Shown here piece after piece: positions 35,323 through 44,600 of a stretch of DNA of 64,000 bases. This DNA comes from Myxococcota bacterium. Lineage in GTDB: Bacteria; Myxococcota_A; UBA796; UBA9615; JAKLKC01. Within the stretch, counting starts at the first letter, position 1; each line of letters starts with the position of its first letter. The stretch spans positions 85,866 to 149,865 of the forward strand of contig JAKLKC010000010.1 in the NCBI GenBank assembly GCA_023150875.1, given 5' to 3'. Below the pieces are notes generated by a model that did no database searches, was not told the origin of the DNA, and saw only the letters and a list, made by a program, of their open reading frames with translations. The translations under genes were made by a program, and so were the position numbers.

Positions 35323-36708
35323 GTGAGCGCCGAGACACCTCCATCGGACCGCGGGCAGGCCTACGCGGCGGTCAACGACGCGGTGGTCCGCACCCTGCGG
35401 GCCCCGGGCCCCCTCTGGGCGGCGGGGATGGCCGCTTCGGTGCTCGGCGTGATCGCCGCGGCCATCGCCTGGGCCTGGCAGGTGTACACGGGCCTCGGGG
35501 TCGCGGGGATCAGCCACCCGGTGGGCTGGGGCGTCTACATCGTCACCTTCGTGTTCTGGGTCGGCATCGCCCACTCCGGGACCCTGATCTCGGCGATCCT
35601 GTACTTGTTCCGGTCCCAGTGGCGCACCAGCGTGTATCGCGTGGCGGAGGCGATGACGGTGTTCGCGGTGCTCACCGCCGGCCTCTTCCCCCTCATCCAC
35701 CTCGGGCGCGTCTGGTACTTCTACTGGTTGATCCCCTACCCGAACCAGCGGCTCCTCTGGCCCAACTTCCGCTCGCCCCTGATCTGGGACGTGTTCGCGG
35801 TCTCGACGTACCTCGCCACCAGCGCCCTCTTCTTCCTGGTCGGACTGCTCCCCGACGTGGCCGCCGCCCGGGACTCGACGACGGGAACGAGACATCGCTT
35901 CTACAAGGCCCTCTCCCTCGGTTGGACGGGCACGGAGCGCCAATGGCACCACTACGGGGCGGCGTACCTGTTCCTGGCCGCCTTCGCGACGCCGCTGGTG
36001 ATCTCCGTGCACAGCGTGGTGAGCTGGGACTTCGCCATGGGGATCGTGCCGGGCTGGCACTCCCTGCTCTTCCCCCCCTACTTCGTCGCCGGCGCGATCT
36101 TCTCGGGGTGCGCCATGGTGCTCACCATCCTCGTCCCCATGCGTCGCATGTTCCACCTGGAGCGGTACGTGACCACCCGCCACCTGGAGCGGCTGGCGAT
36201 GCTGGTCCTCCTGACGTCCACCATCGTCGGCTACGCCTACCTGACGGAGGTGTACTTCGCCTGGGCGGGGGTCTCGGTGGCGGAGCGCCAGGCGTTCCAG
36301 TGGCGCCTCTTCGGCGAGGCGTCCTGGGGCTTCTGGATCATGGTGGTGTGCAACGTCCTGACGCCTCTGCTGCTGTGGTCCCGGCGGATCCGGCGCCACC
36401 CCGGCTGGCTCTTCGGGATCTCGCTGGTGGTCAACGTCGGCATGTGGTTCGAGCGGTACGTGATCGTCAGCGTGTCGCTGATGCGGGGTTACGAGCCCTG
36501 GGCCTTCGGAGGGTACCGGCCGAGCTGGGTGGAGCTGACGATCCTCGCCGGGAGCTTCTGCTGGTTCTTCATGTGGTTCCTCCTCTTCGCCCGGACCCTG
36601 CCCTCGATGTCCATCATCGAGGTCAAGGAGACCCTCCAACCCCCGGTCCGCGTCCCCGGCCCCGGCGCCCCCCACCCCGAGGGCCCGGGGCACCGGGGCG
36701 CGGACTGA
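35323..36708 (+). CDS. actC: Alternative complex III membrane subunit ActC (NrfD-like)
   Basis: 461 residues with about ten membrane helices of the NrfD/PsrC family. Conserved segments include WGVYIVTFVFWVGIAHSGTLISAILYLF, GLFPLIHLGRVW and PLVISVHSVVSWDFAMGIVPGWH, where His and Asp lie near the quinol site. It binds and oxidises menaquinol or ubiquinol in the inner membrane and passes electrons to ActB. GTG start. Homologous to ActF, as in other ACIII operons. Confidence 0.93.
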   Translation: MSAETPPSDRGQAYAAVNDAVVRTLRAPGPLWAAGMAASVLGVIAAAIAWAWQVYTGLGVAGISHPVGWGVYIVTFVFWVGIAHSGTLISAILYLFRSQWRTSVYRVAEAMTVFAVLTAGLFPLIHLGRVWYFYWLIPYPNQRLLWPNFRSPLIWDVFAVSTYLATSALFFLVGLLPDVAAARDSTTGTRHRFYKALSLGWTGTERQWHHYGAAYLFLAAFATPLVISVHSVVSWDFAMGIVPGWHSLLFPPYFVAGAIFSGCAMVLTILVPMRRMFHLERYVTTRHLERLAMLVLLTSTIVGYAYLTEVYFAWAGVSVAERQAFQWRLFGEASWGFWIMVVCNVLTPLLLWSRRIRRHPGWLFGISLVVNVGMWFERYVIVSVSLMRGYEPWAFGGYRPSWVELTILAGSFCWFFMWFLLFARTLPSMSIIEVKETLQPPVRVPGPGAPHPEGPGHRGAD

Positions 36709-36725
36709 ACCCGGAGGAGCCGCCC

Positions 36726-37253
36726 ATGGCGCGCGAGACGGCGGTGGGAGTCCTGGCGGTGTTCCCCTACCTGGACGACCTGATCCGGGCGATGGAGGCC
36801 CTGGAGGCCTCGGGGCACCACGGCATGACGGTCTACACGCCGGTGCCCCGCCACGAGCTGGCCCACGTGACGCGCCGCCCCCCAAGCCCCATCCGGCGAT
36901 ACACCCTCGCCGGAGGGGTGGCTGGCCTGCTCGGTGGGGTCCTGCTCACCGTCGTCACATCCCTGACGTGGCCGGAGCTGGTGACCGACGGCAAGCCCAT
37001 CGCCTCGATCCCGCCGTACACGGTGATCTTCTTCGAGTGTACGGTGCTGCTGGGGGTGCTCTCCACCACGCTGGCTCTGGCGTTCTACGCCGTCGTCCCG
37101 GGGCTCCGGGGGGAGCGGATCCCCACCGATCCCCGCTTCAGCATCGACCGCTTCGGGATCTTCGTCCCCGCCACCCACGCCGACGCCGAGGGGATCGGGG
37201 AGCGGCTGCGGGACCTCGGCGCCGAGGAGGTGCGGATCCATGCCGGGACCTGA
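36726..37253 (+). CDS. actD: Alternative complex III subunit ActD (DUF3341)
   Basis: 175 residues with two central membrane helices (LAGGVAGLLGGVLLTVVT and FFECTVLLGVLSTTLALAFY), matching DUF3341, the ActD family. ActD has a ferredoxin-like cytoplasmic part and holds ActC and ActF. A strong GGAGGAG site precedes the ATG. It overlaps actE by 14 bases. Confidence 0.92.
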   Translation: MARETAVGVLAVFPYLDDLIRAMEALEASGHHGMTVYTPVPRHELAHVTRRPPSPIRRYTLAGGVAGLLGGVLLTVVTSLTWPELVTDGKPIASIPPYTVIFFECTVLLGVLSTTLALAFYAVVPGLRGERIPTDPRFSIDRFGIFVPATHADAEGIGERLRDLGAEEVRIHAGT

Positions 37254-37782
37254 ATCGCCGCGAGCCCGCCGGATCGGTGCCGGGGTCGCCCTGGCCGCCC
37301 TCGCCGCCGCGGGCACGGCGGTGGCCTGGCCGTGGAGCGTGGACATGGTGTACCAGCCGGTGCTGAAGCCGGGCCGCTCTCCGGCGTGGCGGCCTCCCCT
37401 CTCGGCGGTCCCGTGGGGCGATCCCGATCCCCCCGTCGAGCGGGAACAGGCCCAGGGCTTGGAGGCGCCCTCCCCCGCGGACGAGACGTCCATCGCCCGG
37501 GGGGGCGAGCTCTTCCAGATCTACTGCTCACCCTGTCACGGCGCGGATGGGGCGGGCGCGGGGCCGGTGGCGAAGGTCTACGTGCCACCCCCGAGCCTGC
37601 TGGTGGGCCCCAACGTGGGGCGCCCCGACGGGTGGATCTACGCCACCATCCGGGACGGCGGCGCCATCATGCCCTCCTACGGCATGGCGGTGGAGCCCGG
37701 GGGGCGCTGGGACATCGTGCACTGGGTCCGGGCCCGGCAGCGGGAGGTGCCGCCGCCGCCTCCACCGGGGGGTGCGCCGTGA
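37240..37782 (+). CDS. actE: Alternative complex III mono-heme cytochrome ActE
   Basis: 180 residues. An N-terminal hydrophobic anchor (GAGVALAALAAAGTAVAW) is followed by one heme site, CSPCH (about residue 97), and a class I cytochrome fold with IMPSYGMAVEPGGRWDIVHWV, which supplies the axial Met. No lipobox Cys is seen, so it is probably held by the signal helix. It is the exit point for electrons to the terminal oxidase or soluble cytochrome c. It ends in a Pro-rich tail and a GTGA overlap with actF. Confidence 0.92.
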   Translation: MPGPESPRARRIGAGVALAALAAAGTAVAWPWSVDMVYQPVLKPGRSPAWRPPLSAVPWGDPDPPVEREQAQGLEAPSPADETSIARGGELFQIYCSPCHGADGAGAGPVAKVYVPPPSLLVGPNVGRPDGWIYATIRDGGAIMPSYGMAVEPGGRWDIVHWVRARQREVPPPPPPGGAP

Positions 37783-39176
37783 GTCTCGCCGACCTGCCCC
37801 CGGATCCCCGCCTCTGGGCGGCGCGTCCCCACGACCACGGGCCCACCCGTCGCGGGCTCCTCCTGGTGGCGGTGCTCGCGGGGACCCTGCTGCTGATCTC
37901 GGGCCTGCTGCTGGACCCGAGGCGCTTCTTCCAGGCCTACGCCGCGGCCTGGCTGACGGCCCTCGGGGTGGCGGCGGGCTGCGTGGCGTGGCTGGCCGCA
38001 TTCCAGATCGTGGGGGCGCGCTGGTCCCGCGCCCTGACCCGCGTCTTCGAGGGCTACGCGCTGGCGGGCGTGTCGCTGTGGGTACTGCTCCTGGTGCTGC
38101 CCTTCGGCTCCTCGGTGCTGTTCCCGTGGACGGTGGAGCGGGATCCGGGGCGGATCCTGCCGATGCTGTCCCCCCCCGTCCCGCCGGTCCTGGTCCACGC
38201 CCTCCACAAGCCGCCATGGTGGGAGCCCCCGTGGGCCTGGCTCCGGGTGGCGGCGGGGCTGCTGGTCCTGTTCGGGCTGGCGGTGGCGTTCATCCGGCGC
38301 GGGGTGCGGGTGGACGTGGGGGGCAGGACCGCCCACGGCCACGGCGCCGGAGAGCTGCCCCGGGGTTGGACCCGATTGGAGCACGAGGTCCGCACCGCCT
38401 CCCGCTTCCGTTCCAACCTCGCCCCGGTCCTCGCCGTGGTCTACGCCCTGGCCCTGTCCACCGTGGGGTGGGACCTGGCGATGAACACGTCGCCCCTGTG
38501 GTACAGCACCATGTACGGGGGCTTCTTCTTCATCGAGTCGATGTACGCGGCGCTGGCGGCGGTGATCGTCGCCGCGGCCTTCCTGCGGCGGTCGCCCCCC
38601 TTCGACCGTCTGTGGACGGCGGACACCTTCCACGACCTGGGCAAGCTGCTCTTCGCCTTCTCGATGCTGTGGACCTACCTGATGTGGGCCCAGTACCTGC
38701 CCACATGGTACGGCCATCTGCCCGAGGAGACCCCCTTCGCCATCCTGCGGACCCAGGTGCACCCCTGGGCGGGCCTGGCGTGGCTGGTCCTGCTGCTGAA
38801 CTTCGCCATTCCCTGGGTCGCCCTGCTGAGCCGCGCCCGCAAGCGGGACCCCGCCCGCCTGGTGGCGGTGGCCTGCTTCCCCCTGGTGGGGGTGTGGCTG
38901 AGCCGATTCCTGGTGGTGGCACCGAACCTCTGGCCGGCGGAGGCCGGCTCCGCCACCCGCCCCCCCCTCCCCTTCGGCCTCCCCGAGGTCTCGGCCTACG
39001 CCGCCTTCGCCGCCCTCCTGGGGGTGGTGCTCCTGGAGTGGCTCCGCCGCGTCCCCCCGGTCCCCGTCTCCGACCCCTTCCTGCCGGGGGGCCCCCTCTC
39101 CCCGATGTTGCCTCCCCCCGAAGCGGACGAGAGGCTGCACGAGCCCGAGAAGATCGCGGACGCGGCGAGGGGGTAG
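37779..39176 (+). CDS. actF: Alternative complex III membrane subunit ActF (NrfD-like)
   Basis: 465 residues, GTG start overlapping actE. About ten membrane helices in the ActC/NrfD pattern, for example LLLISGLLLDPRRFFQAYAAAWL, LSTVGWDLAMNTSPLWYSTMYGG and LGKLLFAFSMLWTYLMWAQYLP. ActF is the second quinone-module-like subunit and is proposed to take part in proton movement. The C-terminal 35 residues are a soluble, charged tail. The operon ends here; no actG or oxidase gene follows. Confidence 0.92.
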   Translation: MSLADLPPDPRLWAARPHDHGPTRRGLLLVAVLAGTLLLISGLLLDPRRFFQAYAAAWLTALGVAAGCVAWLAAFQIVGARWSRALTRVFEGYALAGVSLWVLLLVLPFGSSVLFPWTVERDPGRILPMLSPPVPPVLVHALHKPPWWEPPWAWLRVAAGLLVLFGLAVAFIRRGVRVDVGGRTAHGHGAGELPRGWTRLEHEVRTASRFRSNLAPVLAVVYALALSTVGWDLAMNTSPLWYSTMYGGFFFIESMYAALAAVIVAAAFLRRSPPFDRLWTADTFHDLGKLLFAFSMLWTYLMWAQYLPTWYGHLPEETPFAILRTQVHPWAGLAWLVLLLNFAIPWVALLSRARKRDPARLVAVACFPLVGVWLSRFLVVAPNLWPAEAGSATRPPLPFGLPEVSAYAAFAALLGVVLLEWLRRVPPVPVSDPFLPGGPLSPMLPPPEADERLHEPEKIADAARG

Positions 39177-39420
39177 GCGACCTGCATTCAGGGAGGCGGA
39201 GTTTCACCACTGGGTCCCCCACCACTCGGCCCCTCCACCACGGGGTCGAGTTCCACGTCCCCCTCCCCTTCACCGCGGTCCCCCCTTCCATCCATCCCCG
39301 GATCTGCCCCTCCCCCGCGTCGGCGACTCGAACGGTCGAGAATTCGCTTCCGTGGCGGGCGGCCAGACTCCATCATCCCGCCCGTCGACGCCCCTCCGGG
39401 GCACCGTGGCGGAGGTCCCG

Positions 39421-40285
39421 ATGCGCTGGTCCGTAGGGTTCCTGGGGGGGGGCGGTGCTGCTGGCCGGAGTGCTGGGCTGCGGGGGGCTGGCGCTCGCGG
39501 GCGGATGCGACGACCTCGACGGCGACGGCTGGCCGTCCTGCGAGGGGGACTGCGACGACACGGATCCCTCGGTGTCGCCCCTCGAAGAGGAGGCGTGCGG
39601 GGACGGGGTCGACAACGACTGCGACGGGACCGCCGACGCCGAGTGCGACGCCGAGTGCACGATCGAGCTCACCGGACCCGCGGACGGAGCGGACCTGACC
39701 GCGGGGGCTTCGTTCCGCTTCGAGGGTGACTGCGCGGCGTATCGCCTGGAGATCTCCGCCGAGGACACGTTCCCTGCCGACTCCACGTACTACTTTGGAA
39801 GCGCCGCGGACGCGGCGGGGACGAACCGGTTCACGCCCTCGTCGACCATCTGGAGCACCGTCGGCCGCATCGCGACTTCGGGGGCGTGGTGGCGCGTGGT
39901 GGGCGGGATGGACGGCCGGACGCAGGCGTCCGAGACGCGCAGCTTCTTCACCACCCTCGTGCCCAAGCCGCCGCCCCCGCCTCCCGAGCCCGGCTGCACG
40001 GTCTCGCTGGACTCTCCGGCGGACGGCTCGGAGATCGACTCCGCCCCGAACTTCCGCTGGTCCACCACCTGTACCGGCGCCTACGTGGAGGTCTCGACCG
40101 CCCCCGACTTCCCGCTGGAGTCGACCCTCTACTTCGGGTCCACCAGCGCCGGGCGCTTCATGCCTTCCTCCACCCTATGGGACACCGTCGCCCCCCGCTA
40201 CCGTGACGGCGGCTACTGGCGCGTGACCGCCGGGGCGGCCGAGGGGCCCGTCTCGACGGAGGCGTTCATCTTCACGACTCCCTGA
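39421..40285 (+). pseudogene. MopE-repeat lipoprotein with in-frame break at a G9 tract
   Basis: The long frame (from GTG 39455, 276 residues) begins in the middle of a signal peptide (LLAGVLGCGGLALAGGC). A better start, ATG 39421, has a clear GGAGGT site about 5 bases upstream and reads MRWSVGFLGG, but is out of frame by one base because of a run of nine G at 39444-39452. Removing one G would give a complete lipoprotein signal joined to the rest. The mature part has a MopE-type unit (DDLDGDGWPSCEGDCDD, GDGVDNDCDG) and two similar beta-sandwich repeats (ECTIELTGPADGADL..., GCTVSLDSPADGSEI...). It may be a slipped, phase-variable or mis-sequenced gene. The 244-base gap before it shows no other gene. 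Confidence 0.65.
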
Positions 40286-40504
40286 CCGCCGCTTGCCGTT
40301 CGCCCCGTGCCCGCGCTCGGGGCGGGCAGCTCCGTTCGATTCCCGGAGGCAGGCGAGCGGGCATGGACCCTGGGGCAACGTAAGGCGTTCATGCGGGTCC
40401 GCGAACGTACAGGGGTTCGTGGCATGGTCGCGACACCGCGCAATCCGCGTGTAGAGTGGCGGTCTGGATGGGCGAGGCACCCTCGTCCGAAGGGGAGATC
40501 CGTG

Positions 40505-41545
40505 ATGTCCCGCGACCCGTGCGTTGCCGTGGGGCCCGCCTGTTGGGTGTGGGCTCTCGCCCTCTCGTCCGCCTGCGGCGGGTTTGGGGAAGGGCCAGGG
40601 TACTCCGAGGCCGTGCCCGACCCGTGCGACCCCGACCGACGCGCGCCCGAAGCCCAGGACGCCGGCTTGGACTGGACAGAGCGGTCCTGCCCACCCGACT
40701 TCCTCCACGTCTACGCGCGGGAGGACGAGTGCGGCTGGTGGCTCCGTTCCGAGGCGGACGGATCGGTGCTGGTGGAGTTCCCCCTCGGCCGGGAGCCCGT
40801 CGCAGTGCTCGGGGAATACGACCCCGACGTACTGGAGGGGCACAGCATCATTCCATCCCACGAGTTCGATCTGGCGGGCGTGGACGCCTGCATTTCCCGC
40901 TACTTCTTCACCGGCAAAGGGGACCCGTGGACCGACGGGCTGGTACTGGATGACGTCCTGGACCTCGAGGCCGATCTTGCTCCGTTGGGCTTCGGCCTGG
41001 CCCGTGCCATCGACCTGTTGGTGGCGACCGCCACGCCCGAGAACAACCGCCACCTCTACGGCGACACCATGGTCGAGGGAGCCTGCGAGCCTGACGACAT
41101 CCACCCCTCCTCCCCCATCGGGGGATACTTCGACTGCGGCAGCCCGACAGGGATCCAGGACGCCGGATCGAGCTGGGTGCGGCTGGACGATCAGGTCCGG
41201 GGGGCTGGGGCGGACTTCCTCGTACCCGGCGTCGAGTTCGCCGTGCTGGGCGGACCGGATGGCCGCGACACCTTCTACGGCATGGGGACCTTCGGGCTCC
41301 ACACGCACCTGGCCGGCGACGTGAGGTACGAGGACGACCGCGTCCGCCTTGCCGCCATGCCGTACGGCTGGGCGGAAGGCCACCCGGGATACCTCGCCAT
41401 CCTCGCCGACTTCCTGGGGGCCGGCGGCACCTTCGACGCCTTCTACGACAACCTTCCCACCAGTGGCCTCACGGCGTCGACACGATGGGAGAGCCACCAG
41501 TCCCCAGGCCCGACGCTCCGTCTCCGAGTCCGGTCGGTCCGGTAG
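40505..41545 (+). CDS. Secreted lipoprotein, unknown function
   Basis: 346 residues. A signal peptide with lipobox (ALALSSAC) is followed by a Pro/Asp-rich linker. The mature part has Cys, Trp and acidic residues, with segments such as CGWWLRSEADGSVLVEFPLGREPVAVLGEYDPD and GGYFDCGSPTGIQDAGSS. GHPGYLAILADFLGAGGTFDAFY lies near the C-terminus. No recognised family or catalytic site. ATG 40505 follows a GGGGAG ribosome site. The gene has fewer extreme GC codons than its neighbours. It is convergent with the large FG-GAP gene (83-base gap). Confidence 0.7.
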   Translation: MSRDPCVAVGPACWVWALALSSACGGFGEGPGYSEAVPDPCDPDRRAPEAQDAGLDWTERSCPPDFLHVYAREDECGWWLRSEADGSVLVEFPLGREPVAVLGEYDPDVLEGHSIIPSHEFDLAGVDACISRYFFTGKGDPWTDGLVLDDVLDLEADLAPLGFGLARAIDLLVATATPENNRHLYGDTMVEGACEPDDIHPSSPIGGYFDCGSPTGIQDAGSSWVRLDDQVRGAGADFLVPGVEFAVLGGPDGRDTFYGMGTFGLHTHLAGDVRYEDDRVRLAAMPYGWAEGHPGYLAILADFLGAGGTFDAFYDNLPTSGLTASTRWESHQSPGPTLRLRVRSVR

Positions 41546-41628
41546 GGATTCGTCGACCTGGAGCCACCGAACGACCGATCCCTCCCGCGGCGTGGAGCGG
41601 TGCTCTGGGTGGAGGGGGCGGCGCCGCG

Positions 41629-44600
41629 TCAGGTCACGGGGCCACGCTTCCTCCGCACCCCCACCAGGGCCAGTCCCAGGGCCACGGCCAGGGCCACGCC
41701 ACCCCGGGGCGGCCATTCGCTGCCGGAGGCGGTGGCGCAAGAGGTGTCGGGGAGGCAGAGGGCGTCGTCGGCCTTTCCGTCACAGTCCTCGTCCACGCCG
41801 TCGCAGGTCTCGGGGAGGCCGGGGGCGATCCCGGGGTCGGCGTCGTTGCAGTCCCCCTCCCCCACCGTCACCCCGTCCCCGTCCAGGTCTGCGCCGGGGA
41901 AGCCCTCGTCCACGCGGCCGTCGCAGTCGTTGTCCGCGCCGTCCTCCGCCTCGATGGCCCCTGGGAAGGAGTCGGCGTCGGAGTCGTCGCAGTCCCCGTC
42001 GCCCGGTGTGACGCCGTCGCAGTCCCCGTCCACCGCGGGATCGCTGGCGGAAGGGTGGACCTGGGGATCGGCGTCGTCGCAGTCCCCCTCGAACTCCGAC
42101 GCGCCGTCGCCGTCGTCGTCCCAGAAGTGGGCCACCGAGAAGACCCACACGCTGCCCCGCTGGTATCCGTCCTCGTCGTGGACCGGGCCGCCCACACTGA
42201 ACTCGATGCGGCCATCCCCGTCCAGGTCCCCCAGCGCCGCGACGCCGATCCCCGAGGCGTCGTCGGGCCCCGGCACCGGGATCCAGGCGTCGGCGTCGTC
42301 GGCGGTCAGGGTCGTCCCCGTCGGCCAGTCCCGCCCGAGGTACAGCAGGGCCAGCCCCGTGCCCGGCCCCCCCCGGTCGTCCCCGGGGGTCGTCACCACG
42401 AAGTCCTCGCGCCCGTCGCCGTCCACGTCCCCGAGCCCCGCGAAGGACCAGCCCATGAGGTCCCCCGCCGCTCCCCCCTCGAAGGTGACGTCCATCCGTC
42501 CGTCCTCCAGGGTCGTCCAGGAGTTCGCGGCGTTCACGTCCCCCTGGCCGTCGCCGTCGCAGCCCTCCGCCACCGAGCGCCCGTACACGATCCAGCCCCT
42601 CCCCACGTAGGGGGAGTCGGAGGTGGCCACGGGCCGGGTGGCGTAGGGGGCGCCGAAGAAGAGGTCGTCCAGGCCGTCCCCGTCCACGTCCCCCAGGGTC
42701 CCGATCACCTGTGAGGTCAGGTCGGTCTCCCTCTCCCCCACGAACGCCGCGCACGCCGAGGAGAGGAAGACCGTCTCCGGGGGCGACGCCTGGATCTCGG
42801 GGGCCTCGGGGGGATAGGCCGCGCGGATCTCCCAGCCCGGGAACAGGAAGGTCCGCCCCGGAGTCCCCGCGGCCACCGGCCCCTCCGTGCCGTCCGTGGG
42901 GTCGCTCCACCCCTCCTGCCCCACCAGGAAGTCGGCGAGGCCGTCCCCGTCCACGTCCCCCGCCGGGGCGACGTCGTGGCCGAACTGACCCTGGGCCAGG
43001 CTGTCCTTGATGAGGGCCGTCGCCCTCTCGTCGGCGTCGCCGTGATCCCACCTGGGGTCGTCCCGGGGCGCGCCAAGGAAGAGGTAAACGATCCCGGTGT
43101 CGAGGGTGGAGAGCGCCTCGCTGGTGAACGGCGCGCCGAAGGCGGCGTCGGCGTAACCGTCGCCGTTCACGTCCCCCAGCAGGGCGGTCCCCTTGGCGAA
43201 GCGGTCGGCGTGCTCCACCCCGTCGTATCGGGTCTCCAGCTCCGACGCCTCCCGCCACCCCCAGTCGGCGAGGTCCGGCCCACCCCAGAGGATCCAGGCG
43301 CGGCCGTAGTTGTCGCCCCCTTCGTCGTTGTTGCCGGGGGCGCCCAGGAGCACGTCGGCGTACCCGTCGCCGTCGATGTCGCCATCGCCCGGGGAGGCGG
43401 CGCGGCCGACCCCCGGCTGGGTCCCGAGGCGCTGGCCGAGGTTGTCCAGGAGGGCGCTGCCCCAGAACCCGACGTCGGAGTCCACCGGCAGGGTGCCGTC
43501 GCCCCACGGCTCCGTGCCGCCCGGGAAGATCCCCACGATCCCGTCGCCGATGCTGCCGACGGACGCCCGCCAGTCCACCACCAGCAGCTCGCCCCGCCCG
43601 TCGCCGTCCAGGTCTCCGGCGCCCGCGGCCTGGTAGAGGCGCATGTAGGGCTGCGAGGAGGTGAACCGCGCCCGGGCGGCGTCCATGGACAGCTCGGCGG
43701 GCATGCGGAACTCCGCCTGGGCGTAAGCCGCCCCCGAGGGGAGGGCGACCAGCGCCACCACGAGCAGGGCCAGCCGGACCGCCCGCGTCCCACCCCGCCT
43801 CGCCACCAGGGTGCCCGCTAGGAGGATCAGGCCCGCGGCCGGACCCACCGGAGCGCCCCCGGGGACCGCGCCGCATCCACCGCAGCCACCCCCGCAGTCG
43901 TCGTCCACCACCCCGTCGCAGTCGTTGTCGAGGCCGTCGCACAGCTCGGGGGCGCCGATGTTGGACTCCGGCGCCCCCTCGTCGCAGTCCCCGTCCAGCA
44001 ACGTGTAGCCGTCCCCGTCGGGGTCGTGGCAGTCGGTCCCCTCGTCCACGTCGCCGTCACAGTCCTGGTCCAGGCCGTCGCACGTCTCGGCGAGGCCGGG
44101 CCTCACCCGGGGATCCCCGTCGTCGCAGTCGCCGGCCGCCTCGGAGAGACCGTCGCAGTCCCGGTCCTCCCCCCGGTCCGGGGTCGAGGCGGCGTCCCAG
44201 TCCCGGCAGTCGCCGTCCACCTCGGCGAGGCCGTCCCCGTCGTCGTCCACCAGCAGGCCCGGCCCCACGATCCACACCGCCCCGGCCTCCTCGCCGCTGA
44301 GGCGTGAGCTGGGCGCCCCCACGGCGAAGTCGGGGCTTCCGTCCCCGTCCACGTCCCCCAGCGCGGCGACGTAGCGGCCGAAGAGGTCGCCCTCGTCCAC
44401 CCCCACCCAGGCGACGTCGGCGTCCAGGGAGCTGCGTGCCCCCGCGCACGCGGACTCCGCCCCCACCTGGTACAGCACTCCGGAGATCCCCCCGCCGCCG
44501 AAGTAGCCCCCCGGGGCCCCGAGGAGCAGCTCGGCGACCCCGTCCCCGTCCAGGTCCGGCACGATCTCCATCGCCGTGCCCAGCATCTCCCCGTCCACCC

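Noticed and set aside
32313..39176. Formate dehydrogenase, polysulfide reductase or nitrite reductase (Nrf) operon
   Set aside because: The pentaheme actA, fused actB, DUF3341 actD, mono-heme actE and second NrfD-like actF together define alternative complex III.
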